64,000 bases of DNA from Tolypeutes matacus (GCA_026826555.1 JAKSZT010054565.1:4292692-4356691); one strand, 5' to 3'; shown: positions 45,262-57,620, counted from the stretch's first letter. The notes: generated from the sequence alone by a model not told the origin. Made by a program: numbers and translations.

Positions 45262-45920
45262 ATTTAATTCATTCATCAACAAACGTTTATTGAGTACCTC
45301 CATCCTGAATCCATTCTGGTGTTGGGTGACAGAAATTGATATGAAACACAAGGCCTCTGCCCTACAGGAGCTGATATAAAGAAATTGAAAAGAAGATAGT
45401 TTCAGATACTGATATAAATGTGATGAAGCAAGGGGAGCAAGAAGGTGATTGAGTGATGGGGGCTTGGTAGCTCTTTAAGATGGTGGCCAGCGAGGGTGTC
45501 TTTGAGGAGGTGGCATCTGCTCTGACATCTACAGATTGAGTAAAGGGCAACCTTGAGGGTTTGGGTGAAGGAATGTTCTAAGCAGGGGAAATAGCAGGTG
45601 TGAATCTGGGAGGGGTTGGGGGTGGAAGGTGCTGGGTGGGTCCCAGGTCCAAGAGGAAGCTGAGAGCTGCAGCCCAGTGGACCAGGGGAGCAGGATGAGA
45701 TGAGGAAGGAAGCTCAGCAGAGCTGGGGCTAGTGGCTGGATCTTCCCTGAGCACAGTGGGATGCCCAGGAGGGCTTGGGGAGGTGATTTATATTTTGAAG
45801 AGATTATTCTGGTCCATGTGGGGGAGAATGGAGACCCTGAGGCCAGTATGGATGCTATAGGAGCCACCAGATGGGAGATGCTGGAGCCTTGGTGGAGGTG
45901 GAAGCCACGGTGGAGATAAA
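45262..45920 (-). mobile_element. L2-type LINE, antisense, long copy
   Basis: Runs without break from the reversed 3' end ('attcattcatcaacaaacgt' near 45267) through 'tctttgaggaggtggcatct' near 45500 and 'ggaatgttctaagcagggga' near 45570 to 'gtggaggtggaagccacggt' near 45892. With the 45040 piece it forms a head-to-head L2 pair. The 166-aa frame across it is not a gene. Confidence 0.75.
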
Positions 45921-46374
45921 AGGAGGATGGAGTTAGCTCTATATTTGTGGTTTGAGTTTCATAGAATCCTTTTGAGCCAGGCCCTTGGGGTTCAGCTACC
46001 TCCTTCCATGGCCATACTGTTGGCCCCACCTCTCGGCCCTCCTTAAAGGAAGACCCAGCTCAAGGGCCACTTGCTGCAGGGCCTTCCCTATCTCTGACCG
46101 GTGGGATGCCCCCAGTCTCAAGCCAATCCCAGGTGGCCTTACCATGGGGATGTCAGTGCCATGGGTCCCAGGCTGATGGCCCCAGCTGTCAGAAGCCCTC
46201 GGTCCACATCTCTCCCCACTGTCCACTGCATACCTTTCCAGCAGTGGCTGTCCACTGGATGGTTGTGAGGTTTGGGGTATGAATGAACATAGATGATTAT
46301 ACAAATTTGGCAGGTAGTTTTTGAGCAGGTAACAATGTGCCAAGCTCAACAGAGGAGAAATAAAGAGACAACTG
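45921..46374. other. Unassigned, with possible L2 scrap
   Basis: 'cagctcaagggccacttgct' near 46057 with 'ccttccctatctctgacc' may be a sense L2 fragment. Confidence 0.4.
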
Positions 46375-46545
46375 GGTACCAGACCCAAGTTCAAGTCCAG
46401 ACTTAGATGCTAACAGCCTGTGTAAATTTGGGCAAAATATTTGAAGCCCTCCATCCTCTGTCTTTCTCTATGAAATGCAGACAGTAGTAGCTAGTTTATA
46501 AGGATATTACGATAATTCAGGGAGAAAAGATAGGTTGACTGTGCC
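46375..46545 (+). mobile_element. MIR, sense
   Basis: 'caagttcaagtccagactta' near 46386, 'gtgtaaatttgggcaaaata' near 46420 and 'atgaaatgcagacagtagta' near 46471. Confidence 0.7.
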
Positions 46546-46569
46546 TATGAGAAATAATAGCTGCTTAGG

Positions 46570-46785
46570 CAGTTGCTATGGGCCCCAGACACAAAGTCTA
46601 AATGCTTTCTGCATTTGCTCATTTCATTCTTGTAGCAAGCCTGTGTGGTTCTATTGCTATTTTACAGATGAGGTTAAGAGAGATGAAGTTACCCAGCCAA
46701 GGTCATGTGCTGGAAAGCAGTAGAGTTGGGATTTGAGTCTAGGCCCCTGGCATTGTCTTCTTAACAACCATACACATTGCCTCTT
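46570..46785 (-). mobile_element. MIR, antisense
   Basis: 'ctattttacagatgaggtta' near 46657, 'ttacccagccaaggtcatgt' near 46690 and 'ggatttgagtctaggcccct' near 46729. Sits back to back with the previous MIR. Confidence 0.85.
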
Positions 46786-47539
46786 AATCAAGGCATTTAC
46801 TAAGAGCCCAGGAAATACTGTTGTTGTTTTTTTCCACGGGTGGGTATTAAGTTGATTAAGAGAGGATCCTCTATCTAGGGAAATGTATTATAATGTATAA
46901 TGAAGGTAAGGCATGCCCTGGGCATGGCCCTAATTCAAGCTGCAAAATAGAGAAGTGGGGCATGGGTCGGGGGTGGAGGAGGGAAAGGAGATGAGAAGGA
47001 CAGCAGCAGCTGTCACCCCCAGCTTCAGCCAGGGGACGCAGGGGGAGTCAGGCAGGCAACTAAGTCTGTTTGCTGCCTGCCATCCGCCTGGAGGCCCCTT
47101 TGGAGCCCTGTGGTTTTGGCATGCCGCAGTGACGAAGGGCTGAAGAATCACAGAGCTGTCACCAAGAAATGTCTGTGGGTCTGGGGTCAGGGGAATGACA
47201 AGCAGCCTGGGTCTGGAAGGGTGAGTGACAGGAGACACCGCCAAAGCTGGAGACTGGCGTCCAGGGATGGTGGAGGTTGGGCTGGGGGGCAGTCAAAGGA
47301 GAGTGATGGGGAGGGAAATCAGCAGACAAATCGAGCTGTGGACAGAGATCTAGCTAGTTGGACAGGGACACGGGGATGGCTGAGAGGGAATGAATGGTAG
47401 GAGCAGCCGTGTGCAGAGCCAGCAGCCAGGGCCCCTGACGGCACAGTCCAGCAGTCATTCAAACCCCAGCTGGCCTCGTGTCCTGTCCGGCAGCCATCCT
47501 CTGTCTGCTGGTCAGCTGCCACCCAGCCCAGAGATGTTC
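46786..47539. other. Unassigned intergenic stretch
   Basis: GC-moderate, purine-rich. Frames up to 104 aa with no recognised domain. Confidence 0.4.
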
Positions 47540-47910
47540 AAGGCATCCTCTGAGCAGCAAGTTTAATTTTCCTCTGCCATGGCAGAGCTGGGACAGCTCT
47601 GGGACATGCAGCTGGTAATTAGGAATACTCTCCACCCAAGGGTGTCATCGGCAAAGTTTGGGCTCCCTTTCTCCCTGGATAACCGGGGAGAAGCTCTGAC
47701 TCTGATCAAACAATGCTCTCTTCCATGTAGAAAATGGACATGACACAGTCCTGACATTTAAAGAGAATGCACCTTTCCCTTCAGACAGATTAATTAATTC
47801 AGATAAGGTGTTCAGATTCAAATCTAACAGATTGCTCATAAATCAGACTTTTGTGGAAAAGCCTGTAATTTTGAAGTGATTGTAAACACTTATCAAGTGT
47901 GGCTTCTTCA
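47540..47910. promoter_or_regulatory. Candidate enhancer with homeodomain, GATA, FOX and NKX2-like sites
   Basis: Repeat-free. ATTAATTAATT (47789-47799) is followed directly by AGATAAGG (47801-47808, GATA type). A forkhead-type TGTAAACA (47881-47888) overlaps the palindrome ACACTTATCAAGTGT (47886-47900), whose halves are NKX2-type AAGTG sites. Such density in 120 bases is unusual for the window. Activity is inference. Confidence 0.45.
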
Positions 47911-48429
47911 GAGCCTGAATGACTCTCTTGTGAAAGCTGGGAACACAACCTCCATTGGGTCCCCAGCAGCACTGACACATGCTGGAGCGGAGCCCCCCCG
48001 GAGTCTGTCCGCTTCCCTCCTCTTCGTGCATAGATCACTCCTCACCGGCATCAAATTGAACCTTAGCCACCCTCGCCTCCTCCCCCGGGCTTTCTCTGCA
48101 TGGGGCCAACCAGAGGAAGGTCCCCAATCTGCGGGACCTTGCCAGGGTCATGAGTGCCACTTTAGCTGGCCTTCCTACCATGTCATCCCAGTCCCCAGGG
48201 GCCCCTTCATTGACAGAGGGAGGGCTCCTGCCCAATTTGCAGGGCCTCACAGGGATGAAGCTCACTTGCTCTATTTGTGAGACCGGCCCCCAAGGGTCTG
48301 CACAGGAGCAAAGGTGGGAGGAAAGACAGGCCAGCGCCACAGGCCACTCACCCAGTAGTTCAGCCCCAGTTGGATAGAAGACTGGTTTGTTTTATGATCC
48401 CCAGTCATTCCTGATATTTCTTCACGGGG
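47911..48429. other. Unassigned intergenic stretch
   Basis: Medium to high GC with a few CpGs. The 134-aa plus-strand frame from 47876 has no recognised domain. Confidence 0.4.
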
Positions 48430-49055
48430 TGTGTAGCAGTTTGAAATTATTGATGAATTCCCCAAAGAAATATTGGATTATGTTTATAAACTGGTCTTTT
48501 CCTCTGGGTGTGATTAAATTATGATTAAGTCTTTGATTGGGCCATTTCATTAGGAGGTTGAGTCTCCACCTCCTTGGGACTTTCAGAGAAAACAACATGG
48601 CAGAAGAGTTAGTTGGAGTTTTAATCTGGAGCCCTGGGAAGTAAGCACATAGGAGAAGAACACAGAGGAATAGAGACAGTGCCACAGACACGTCAGAGGC
48701 CCCTGGAAGAGAGAAGAGCCATTTGCCTGATATTTTACATCTGGCCTCATGGAGAGAGCAGAACAGCTGAGCCTGGAGAGAAGTGAGCCCCAGGAGAGAG
48801 ACAAGACTTATCTCAGCCTACAGCTGATATTGGAAGAAGCTGGGATCACGGAGCCTTAAGGGCAAGAGGAAGACTGAACCCTTACAGCTGTCGGCAGCCA
48901 TCTTGCTCCAACACGTGGCAACAGACTTTGGTGAGGGAAGTAACTTATGCTTTATGGCCTGGTGACTGTAAGCTTCTACTCCAAATAAATATCCTTTTAT
49001 AAAAGCCAACAGACTTCTGGTACTTTGCATCAGCACCCCTTGGCTGACTCATACA
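48430..49055 (+). mobile_element. Long solo LTR (MaLR-like), sense
   Basis: Starts TGTGTAGCAGTTTGAAATTA and ends 'ctgactcataca'. It carries AATAAA (48984-48989) and then 'ttctggtactttgcatcagc', the layout of a MaLR-type LTR end. At about 626 bases it is longer than the others and less diverged in appearance, which suggests a lineage-specific subfamily. No clean flanking duplication (gggg against gggt). Confidence 0.75.
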
Positions 49056-49879
49056 GGGTACCATCAGTAAAAAGTGATGCTACTGGTTGCTGTGGAGGAC
49101 ACTACTTCTGGATTGTGTCTCACAAGCTAAGCACTATGAACATATTCTAACACTGAACAGCCACAACCTCAAGCTCCAAATCAGGGTAATATCAGACCAA
49201 ATCCAACATGGAATTTAATAACATTTCCTTTTACGGAACTTCCTTGTAAACTCTTCTCTTGCACTGGAGCCATCTATTAGTGGTCAGCTCTGGTTTTATC
49301 TACCCAGTACTTTTCTCTTCTGGAAACACCCTGCCAACCTCTTCCCACCTCACCCCAACCCACCCCCCGCTGTCCTAACCAGCTACATGCTCCGCATGGA
49401 TGCTGCCATGTTGGGCTCCCTGGATGCATTTCTTGCCTACAGTTTATTGGTCCAGTGAGGGACATATGACCAAGCTGGGCCAATCATGTATTTCTCTGAG
49501 AATCTTAGAAAAGAAACTGAGAAAAAGAGGACAGGATTTTACTTTTAATTTGTTGGGCTGTAAGTTTTGAAGTTTGTTGTTGCTGTTCTTTTTTTTTTTT
49601 TTTTTTCTTTTCTTCTAAACCATAGGATAAGTTAAGTGGCAAAAGCAGGGACTAGACATGCAGAGATGAGCAGGGACAAAGGACAGAACACCTGGTGGCA
49701 GTTCTCGAAGCCCAGCTGGTTTCTGGTCAATGGTCCATCAAGATAATTGAATATTTTTATTATAAAGTCTCTTCCATGCTTCCCCTCAGGTGAGTTGGAG
49801 TTCTGTCACTTGTAGCCAAAAGGGCACTCATTCCTGAAAAGCCCCAATGGGTTGGCCATTTTTTTTCAGGGGCAGTAAG
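49056..49879. other. Unassigned, with T tract
   Basis: T tract at about 49590-49606. No gene or confident repeat. Confidence 0.4.
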
Positions 49880-50730
49880 GAGTTAATTTCAATTTTTATT
49901 CTGGCAGCATACATACAACTTAAAATTTCCCATTTTAACCACTTCCAAGTTCACAATTCAGTGGTGTTAATTATATTCACAATGTTGTGCAATCATCACC
50001 ACCATCCATTACCAAAACTTTTCCATCACCCCAAACAGACTCTATACCAGTTAAGCATTAATTCCCCATTCCCCACCCCCATCCTTGCCTGTGATAAGCT
50101 GGAATATAATTTCTGACTCTACAATTGTGCATATTCTAATGATTTCATATAAGTGAGATTATACAATAGTTGTCTTTTTGCATCTGGCTTATTTTACTCA
50201 ACGTGATATCTTCAAGGATCATCTATGTCGTGTGTATCAGAACGTCATTCCTTCTAATGGCAGAATAATATTCCATTTTATGAATATACTACATTTTTTC
50301 ATCCGTTCATCTGTTGATGGACCCTTGGGTTGCTTCCTTTTGGCAACTGTGAATAATGCTGCGATGAACATTGGTGTGCAAATATTTGTCTTAGTCACTG
50401 TTTTCAATTCTTTTGGATAGATACCTAGGAGTGGGAATGCCAGGTCTATATGGTAATTCTACACTTAATTTTCTGAGGAACCGCCAAATGATTTTCCATA
50501 GCAGGTGCATCATTTTACATTCCTACCAACAATGTATAAGGGTTCCTATTTCTCCACATCCTTACCAACACTAGCTATTTATCTTTTTATTATATATATA
50601 TATAAAATAGTCATCCTAGGGGGTATGAAGTGGTTTCTCATTGTAGTTATGATTTGTATTTCCTTGATGACTAATGATGTTGAGCTTCTTTTCATGTTCA
50701 TCTTGTCAGCCATCTTGTCCTCTTTGTTCC
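49880..50730 (-). mobile_element. L1 3' region, antisense
   Basis: 'attctggcagcatacataca' near 49899 (3' UTR side), 'tggcagaataatattccatt' near 50258, 'tctccacatccttaccaaca' near 50551 and 'tttccttgatgactaatgat' near 50659. About 850 bases, the longest L1 piece in the window, with frames broken. Confidence 0.9.
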
Positions 50731-52399
50731 TTTCCATATCTCTTGCACTTTTGGTGCCTGGAGAATGTTGGAATCAGAAGGAAGAATGACAGAGCCACCA
50801 GGACCAGCCTCTTTGTTGATTCCACAAACACTTCTGGTCTCACTGTTAAATCCTGAGACCCTTAACTGGAATCCATGCTTCCTGGATGCCCACTTAGCAT
50901 CGGCTTTCTGGCCAGGGGCAGAGTGAGAGAGAGGGTCCTCTGTAGTAAGAGATTTGGCCGAAGAGGTGGGCGAGATGTCACAACATGATAAAGCAGGCAG
51001 ACCTGCTGACTCTGAGCTAAGGGGTCTGACAGTCTCTGGTATCAGGAAAGATAGAGACATTTTTACCTACAACTTGGAGGGTTCCAAACCTGGCATGTCA
51101 TGAGAGCATTTTTTCTGCCTAAAATTATATGACGGAAAGACCCGTGAGGATGGAAAAACAAACATGTGTTGCCTCATAACTGTAGAAATGAGGACACTGC
51201 AGTGCCCTGTGAGCAATCTTCCTCCTAACTACCCCGGTGTGGACTGGACCACCATCATTCTCGTCAGGACGGAGTTATCCTCCCATGCTGCCTTTCACTG
51301 TTACCTGCATGACGACAACCACCACCCTCAAGGATTTGCTGCAGCTCCCAGTAGCCGGACTGGGAGGAATCCAAAGCCTCCTTTTAAGTCTCTTCTGACT
51401 GTTTTTCTGAGGAAGCCGTCCCACAATGCCTTGGTGAGGACTGGCAGTCGAGTCGACTAGCCCCTGCTGGACAACTGTCAAGGCGGTTGAAGAATATTAG
51501 AGGGAAGTTGATCCTGTGTCAATGCTCCTCCGCGCCTGCTCACGTTAGGGAAATGATACAGCTGTCACTGTGGCCGGCAAGGTGGCTGGCAGGCAGGGCC
51601 ACATCCACCAAGCCGGCTGTCCAATTAGATGGCGAGGGCCCGACCCTCAGGTGTGCGTGAGCAGGGGCCGAGGGCTGAGGAGGGCACCACTCACGCTGTC
51701 TCTGGGACCTGTGGAGCATCCTGGGCTGGGCTGCATCCCAAGCATGCTGGCGTCTGCTTCATAGATGAGGGGTGCAGTGACAGTCAAGCCAGCCATGGTG
51801 CTTCCTTCACTTCTGTCTAATGTTCTCTTTTCAGCTTTTCTTTACTCTCTTTCCTCCCTGTTTTATTCCCTCTTTCGCCCATTGGGTGGGTAGTTTGAGG
51901 AGAATATCAAGTGTACCTAGAACTCATTTTGACAGACATAGGAAATATATAAGGTTTGATTAGATGCTGAAGTAAAAGCCAGACTGTGGCACAGAATGCT
52001 CTATTGCTTTGTTTTAAATGCTTTAAAAATACTAGTGTGGTGTCTGATGAAGTAGCATCATCAATTTGGACACAAAGCTCTGTGTAATAACACAGAAGGG
52101 TGTTGTTGAAAACTCTGCACTTCGGTGAGAGATAAGATCTTTCTCCTTTAAAAAAAGAAAAGAAAAAAAATTGCATCTTCCTTGAGTCAGAAGCTGAGTG
52201 GGGTCTTTGAGTATTTGTGGAAACGACTGCATTTGCTCAGGAGACCCTTACTTCTGAGGGTCCTTGCAAGGTCTTGCCTTGTTCTCCAGGACCAGAAGTC
52301 CTATAGATTCCAGAGAAGTATAGGTGACCCCCCTTCTCTTTCCTCAGAGGACTCTTGAAATAGATATAAAGGTTCCATCATTTGCATTATGCTTCGACT
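50731..52399. other. Unassigned intergenic stretch
   Basis: No gene or confident repeat. A-rich patch at 52149-52171. 51900-52100 is AT-rich and repeat-poor. Confidence 0.4.
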
Positions 52400-52600
52400 T
52401 TGCTAAAGACTTTCACACCCCTTGGCTCCTTTTGATCTTCACAGAAACAGCAGGAACTTTGCTGTCCCTCTCATTTCATAGGAAAGAGAACAAGGTCCCA
52501 TCTGGACACTGATGGTGCCTTTTCCCCTGTGTGTGGCCTGTAAGTGGTAAAGACTGAATTTGAACTCTGAGCTCTGGATTCCAAATTCAGCAGTTTTGGT
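52400..52600 (-). mobile_element. MIR-like SINE, antisense
   Basis: 'ctcatttcataggaaagaga' near 52470 and 'aagactgaatttgaactctg' near 52550. A small sense MIR scrap lies at 52685-52735. Confidence 0.6.
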
Positions 52601-53728
52601 CCCTGGACAATATCAATATACTGAGCTAGACTTTGAGGAAAAGCCCTAGTTCCCACCCATCTCTCCAATTTTCTTTTTTCCAATCTTGTGTCCATCACTA
52701 ACCAGCTGTGTGATGGGCATAGTTGAAACCTAAAAGCAATGGTCCTGACAAACCCTGCCCAAGAGTTACCCCTGTGGCTTGGGGTTGGGGGTGGGGTAAG
52801 AGGTTCTCTGAAACTGCCCTTTTAGGTGCTTATTTGGGGATCTTGTTTCAGGTTTTCTGGATAGGAAACTCTATCTCTTTGTTTGGGACACTCTAAATCC
52901 CCACTTCAACTCTGGCTGTGCATTCTCAGATGTACCAAAAAGTTGTTATTTCTGGGATGCTGTGTTCACTATCAAATACTTTTTAACCTGAAACCAGTCC
53001 CGACCATCAGTTTCAGAAGATAACATGCTGCTAGCCTACCACTGAGTCAAGATTTCCATTTCAAGTGGAGAATGATGAACCCTTACAGCCCATTACTCCC
53101 CCTTGCACATATCCTTGTCCAGCCAAACAGGGTTATTCGTTCTACCCCATGCTCACCTCTCACCTCCGGGACTTTGCTCTTGGGGGAGGTTCTCCCCCCA
53201 CGTTATCACTCTGAGGTCTCCTTCTCCCACCTTCTACCCTGCCCAAAGTCACCTCTTACCTATGAGCTCCTATAACCCTTAATTTATACTTCCATTTTGT
53301 TAATTTCTACTTTTTCCCTAAAGCCACTAGTAACAATGAAAGGCAGACAGATCCTGTCTTTGGCTTGTACAGGTGACCTGCCTTGACTTTCAGATTTACG
53401 TATTGCCAAGGGCTATTGACTAGTAACCCATTAGGTGGGTTATTGGGGGTTCATACAATTGACACTATTGGAGAGTTTGTGGAGGACTGTCCTACCAGCT
53501 CTGGCTGGCGGCTCTGCAAGCTCCTGCTGCATCTGCCCCTACAAGGAGTACTGAAGTTTCTGCAACTTTCTGGAAGGACATGTCCATATCGGTTGTCCAC
53601 ACTGGTATCTTGAGGAGATTACCATATTCAGAGGCTGCCATTCTTAACTCTCAATTTACAAATGCTTTCTACTTTGCTTCATTCTTAGTTTGCTCTGGGT
53701 TGTTGCTTAACCCCCACATTTCCACGTA
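52601..53728. other. Unassigned intergenic stretch
   Basis: Frames below 80 aa, no repeat assigned except the MIR scrap noted at 52685-52735. Confidence 0.4.
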
Positions 53729-53881
53729 GAGCATTTTTTACCTTTAACTAATTTTTTTTGTTAATTTAACTTGCGTTGTAGCTTGACTATGAAACATCCT
53801 TGACTATGAGCATTTTTTACCTTTAACTAATTTTTTTTGTTAATTTAACTTGCGTTGTAGCTTGACTATGAAACATCCTTG
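53729..53881. repeat. Perfect tandem duplication, 79-bp period
   Basis: 74 bases at 53729-53802 recur without a mismatch at 53808-53881, separated by 'actat', a pentamer also present inside each unit. Identity of all 74 positions means a very recent event or an assembly error. Confidence 0.97.
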
Positions 53882-54382
53882 CCCAGAATGCAAAAACCAA
53901 TTTATACATTATCCCCAAACTGTTGCACTTGTACAGCCATACTTCATGGGTGATGGTCTGCCAAGGAATTTGTTCTGTTTAAATGGCTTGCAACATATTA
54001 TCAAGGTAAATGTAATAAAATTGCTGGGCTAGTGTTTAGTTTATGAGGCATTGTTTTATAAAATAAAACCAAGTGTGTCTATGCTCCTATTCATCTCTTA
54101 TAGAGTAAATAATGCCGTTTATGTCGGTTGCTGGCAACTTGTTTATTTTGTTACTCTGCAATTCCTTGTTATCACTAAGGCTTTCACCACAGGAAAATGG
54201 GAATGGCTGCAGTGAGTGTATGGCTGAGTCTAAGTAGGCAGTGGTCAAAAAATGTTTGAGAAACCAGCCTTCGATTATTGGAGAGCTTATCTTCCTGCTT
54301 GGCAGTGACCTTCTTGCCCCATTAGCGAGGCATCAGGTAGAGCCATCCCCTCATCTCCTTCGCTGCTCCAGAGCCTAAATCT
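53882..54382. other. AT-rich unassigned stretch
   Basis: No repeat landmarks. Contains 'aataaaattgctggg' near 54015. No coding support. Confidence 0.4.
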
Positions 54383-55126
54383 GTGAGCAACTCTCAACCA
54401 CATGATCAATACGAGCGGAATGAATATGCCACATGCTCAGGGACCACCCACAACGTTAGAAGCAGAACCATAAAAATAGTCATAAACGGAGCCTGGATTT
54501 ATCTAGCTCCTTTCTTCCCGAGAATTTCCAGAAATGCTTTCAATTCTTTATCTCGCTTAACCTCAGTGATCTCAACCCCAGGGGGATGGAATGCGGAGTC
54601 ACCCATTTTGGTGGAGTTTGCTCCTTTACAAGGCCCTCCTATGGCCCTCAGCGCCCCATTTCAGAGCCAGGCCCACTTACCACTGCCTGCTTCTTGCCAG
54701 GCAGATGCAGTCTCTTGTAATGGGGAAACAAAGGTAAAAATCACAAGTGTGAATGCAAAAAACAAAACACACACACACACAAAAGAGAAGGAAATTCTGA
54801 CTGCCAAGCAGAATCTCTTTGTAGAAAAAGGGAAGAAAAGATCCTTGGGCTTAATGAGCTTAATATATTTGCTGTTACTTTCAAACATGCTTGTTCTGGC
54901 CTTGACACCACTTTTTGATGTCCCGCCTGGACCCTGCACCCATGTGGCTCGCAAACGGGGTTTGTATTTTAAAGTGATGGTTTGCCACATTAACTGTTCT
55001 CCATTTGCCCTTTCAAATCCCAGATGGAAAATCCCACCCCAATTAGCCAATCGATTTACTCAAAATAAAAATAGGAACTTCTATACTTCTCGCCCCCTAG
55101 CCCCCTTCCCCCTGTTCAGCCAGTAG
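54383..55126 (+). other. Longest open frame in the window, probably noncoding
   Basis: A 247-aa open frame that begins at GTG rather than ATG. It crosses a CA microsatellite (about 54766-54780, giving THTHT). It has one hydrophobic stretch (LMSLIYLLLLSNMLVLALT) but no recognisable domain, and the minus strand is also open over 54661-55050. 54830-55110 is repeat-free and looks like a conserved noncoding element ('ccaattagccaatcgattta' near 55037). I favour regulatory DNA over a gene. Confidence 0.35.
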
Positions 55127-57149
55127 AGGGATGTGTAGGTAGACCTCCACTCTGGCCTGCTCTTCTTCTCTCGGGGTTTTCTAACCAGGTAAAGGAGGTG
55201 CTTTGCTGCCCAGAGGGTAAAGTCCATTGGGATGCTTAGCACTAAATCAGGAGAACATCCTGGGCTTCCTGGAACAAATGTACCTGTGTCGCCCTCCCTC
55301 CTCCCCTTGCAAGAGCCGTAACTTTCTTCTTGCAGATGCATGCCAATGCCCCGAATCACATCAGCATCCCTGAATCACATAAGCATCGAGGAGGTGGGTT
55401 GGGCTGTGAAAGAGGATATTCAGTGGCTGCAGAAGGACTCTGGTCTAACGTTTTTGGATGCCCTCCATATTAGCATCTAGTTTATTTGGGTTGATGTTCT
55501 GGGTTTTCCTGGGATCCAGAATTACTGCTGTGGCTTAAGGACCACAGGAGCCAACCATAATAAAACCAAACCCTCAGCCTCTCAGGGTGGAGGGGAGAGT
55601 CCCACAGGGGCTGCAGAGACCTGGCTCCTCATCCATCTCAGTTCTCCAAAGACTTGCTCTCTGGTCTTTCAGTCACCTCCTCTCCTGGGGCTCTGCTCTG
55701 GGGAGCTTCATCTGCCAGATGAGTTGCTCTCTATGGAACTCGAGGTTCCATTTCTTACTCCTTGTGATAGTCTCAAACTAGGCCTCTCTCCAAGGACTCT
55801 GCTTTTCCCAGAAATAAATAGAGGCTGAATTTTCCCAAGGAGAGAGTGTTAGGGGCACAGAGATATCCAGAACATTTTTTTTCCCTTGTAGGGTCTCCCT
55901 GCATCCCTACACCTACCTTCCTCTTCATTTTCTTAATTTGACAGCCATTGTATTTGCATTAAAAAGTGTGTATGTATGTTATATATTATATAATGGTTTA
56001 ATGACTTTTGTTTTTATATTGTACTTATTATATATAGCCAATACCCTGGCTCAGTGAGGCATGTGAGCTGATGGCTCTGATCATTGGGAGATTTCAGCAA
56101 AAAGGAGAGGTGCCAGGACTAGGGTGAGGCAGGTGAGGTGCCCAGGCTGCAAAACCTAAGGGGGCACCCACTGTCAGTGGCCAACCCCACATTTGCATGA
56201 GCCTGAGCACCAGTGCCTCCTTGTACTTCAGCCCCTGGGGACCTCGGTGATCTTCTCCATACCTGGTCCTGGACTGGAGAGGTGCCTCCTGCTACTCCCT
56301 GGACACTCTGCATGAATTCTGTTCCCCTTCTGGGATCTGTCACTTAGCCCCTCACCTTTCCCTTGCCAGCACGCTTACCACCTGTGAGTATATATTTCTT
56401 CTTGCCTTTATTTTTTTTGCTGTCGGTCTTCCCACTGGCTGATGAACACCATGAAGCCTCGGATCAGGTCTGTTCTGTTCTCAACATATTCTCCCCTGTG
56501 CTCAGCTCAAAACTTGCATCCACAGATGCTTGCAGCAGGGCAAGATGAATGCTAAGAGAAGGAGCTAGAGAGGGCCTGGGCCACTTGGGTCTGTGGGGAA
56601 GCACACGCAGTTCCTAGGGGTGGAAGCTCCAGGGACTTGGGAAGGAGCAACTGCAGGGGGAGCTCCAGGTTGATCTTATCCAAAATGGTCAGGATAGGCC
56701 AATCCCAGGACTTGAGATCGCAAAGCCAAGCCTAAAAGAGCACAGGTTAGGGCAGCCGTCTTGTTGTCAGGAGGGATATGGAGAAGCTGAGTCACCACGC
56801 CCCCAAACTTCTGGGCAGCTTAGGAAATCCAGAATCCACATCTGATTGTGGCAGCCCCGTGGTGTCAGCACCCCTGGAAGGAGCTTTGATTACCTTACGT
56901 GTTCCCATAAGCACACCTACCCGGACTTGCTTTGGAAAGCCCACGATTCTTCCCCAAGCCATAACTTCTTATAACTCATTGGCAAGTGCATCCCATCAGA
57001 TTCCCATGAGTAGGCTCTGGCCCAGGAAGCCTTTGGGGAGACCTTCCCCCCCCCATCCTCTTTCAGTGAGGCCCATCCACTACTTTGCTGGCATGCCCCA
57101 CAGGGCCCACAAATCAGCCTGCCCTGCTCTCACTAACTTGTCTGTATTA
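55127..57149. other. Unassigned intergenic stretch
   Basis: AT-rich patch at 55975-56035 and a C run near 57049. A 130-aa frame at 56778-57170 has no recognised domain. No confident repeat. Confidence 0.4.
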
Positions 57150-57620
57150 TGTTCATTTGCTGGGTGGTGATAAATATTAGGGTAAAATAAACTAAAGATG
57201 GCTGGTGAGGGCTCTGTTAGCCATCTTTATGTTTTCCACAGCCGCTGAATGACAGCTCAGCTTGGGAGCAAGTGGGCTCTTTTCACCAAGTAAATTTAGC
57301 CTTGGGAAAGATGAACATCAGCTAACTCCTGAGCTATGATGGTCGGTGCCAGTCAGTAAATCAGTCAGATTTTAATTACTGGACGGATGACAGGGTGCGG
57401 TGACAGGCTGCAGTCCACCGGAGAGCATTCCTTCAAAGCTGCTCTAAAAACAGAGAGCATTTCAAAGGGAGAAACCAAGTGAACAGATCAGAGCCGCAGC
57501 CAGGGAGGAGGGCTGAATTGCCTTTCCCATCATTTTAACACTTTTTGCTGGGCTGTGGACACAGAAAGAGGAGCAGGTTGCTGACCTGTTACCATAAAGT
57601 TTCCTTCCCTCTCTCTTTTA
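57150..57620. promoter_or_regulatory. Candidate enhancer with hairpin and paired TGACAG sites
   Basis: Repeat-free. TAATTA at 57373-57378, then TGACAG at 57388-57393 and again at 57401-57406 (MEIS/TGIF-type). An 11-bp inverted repeat (57193-57203 with 57219-57229) holds GATGGC/GCCATC, which is YY1-like. Function is inferred. Confidence 0.45.

Noticed and set aside
57193..57229. microRNA precursor
   Set aside because: The stem is only 11 bp, far shorter than a pre-miRNA stem.
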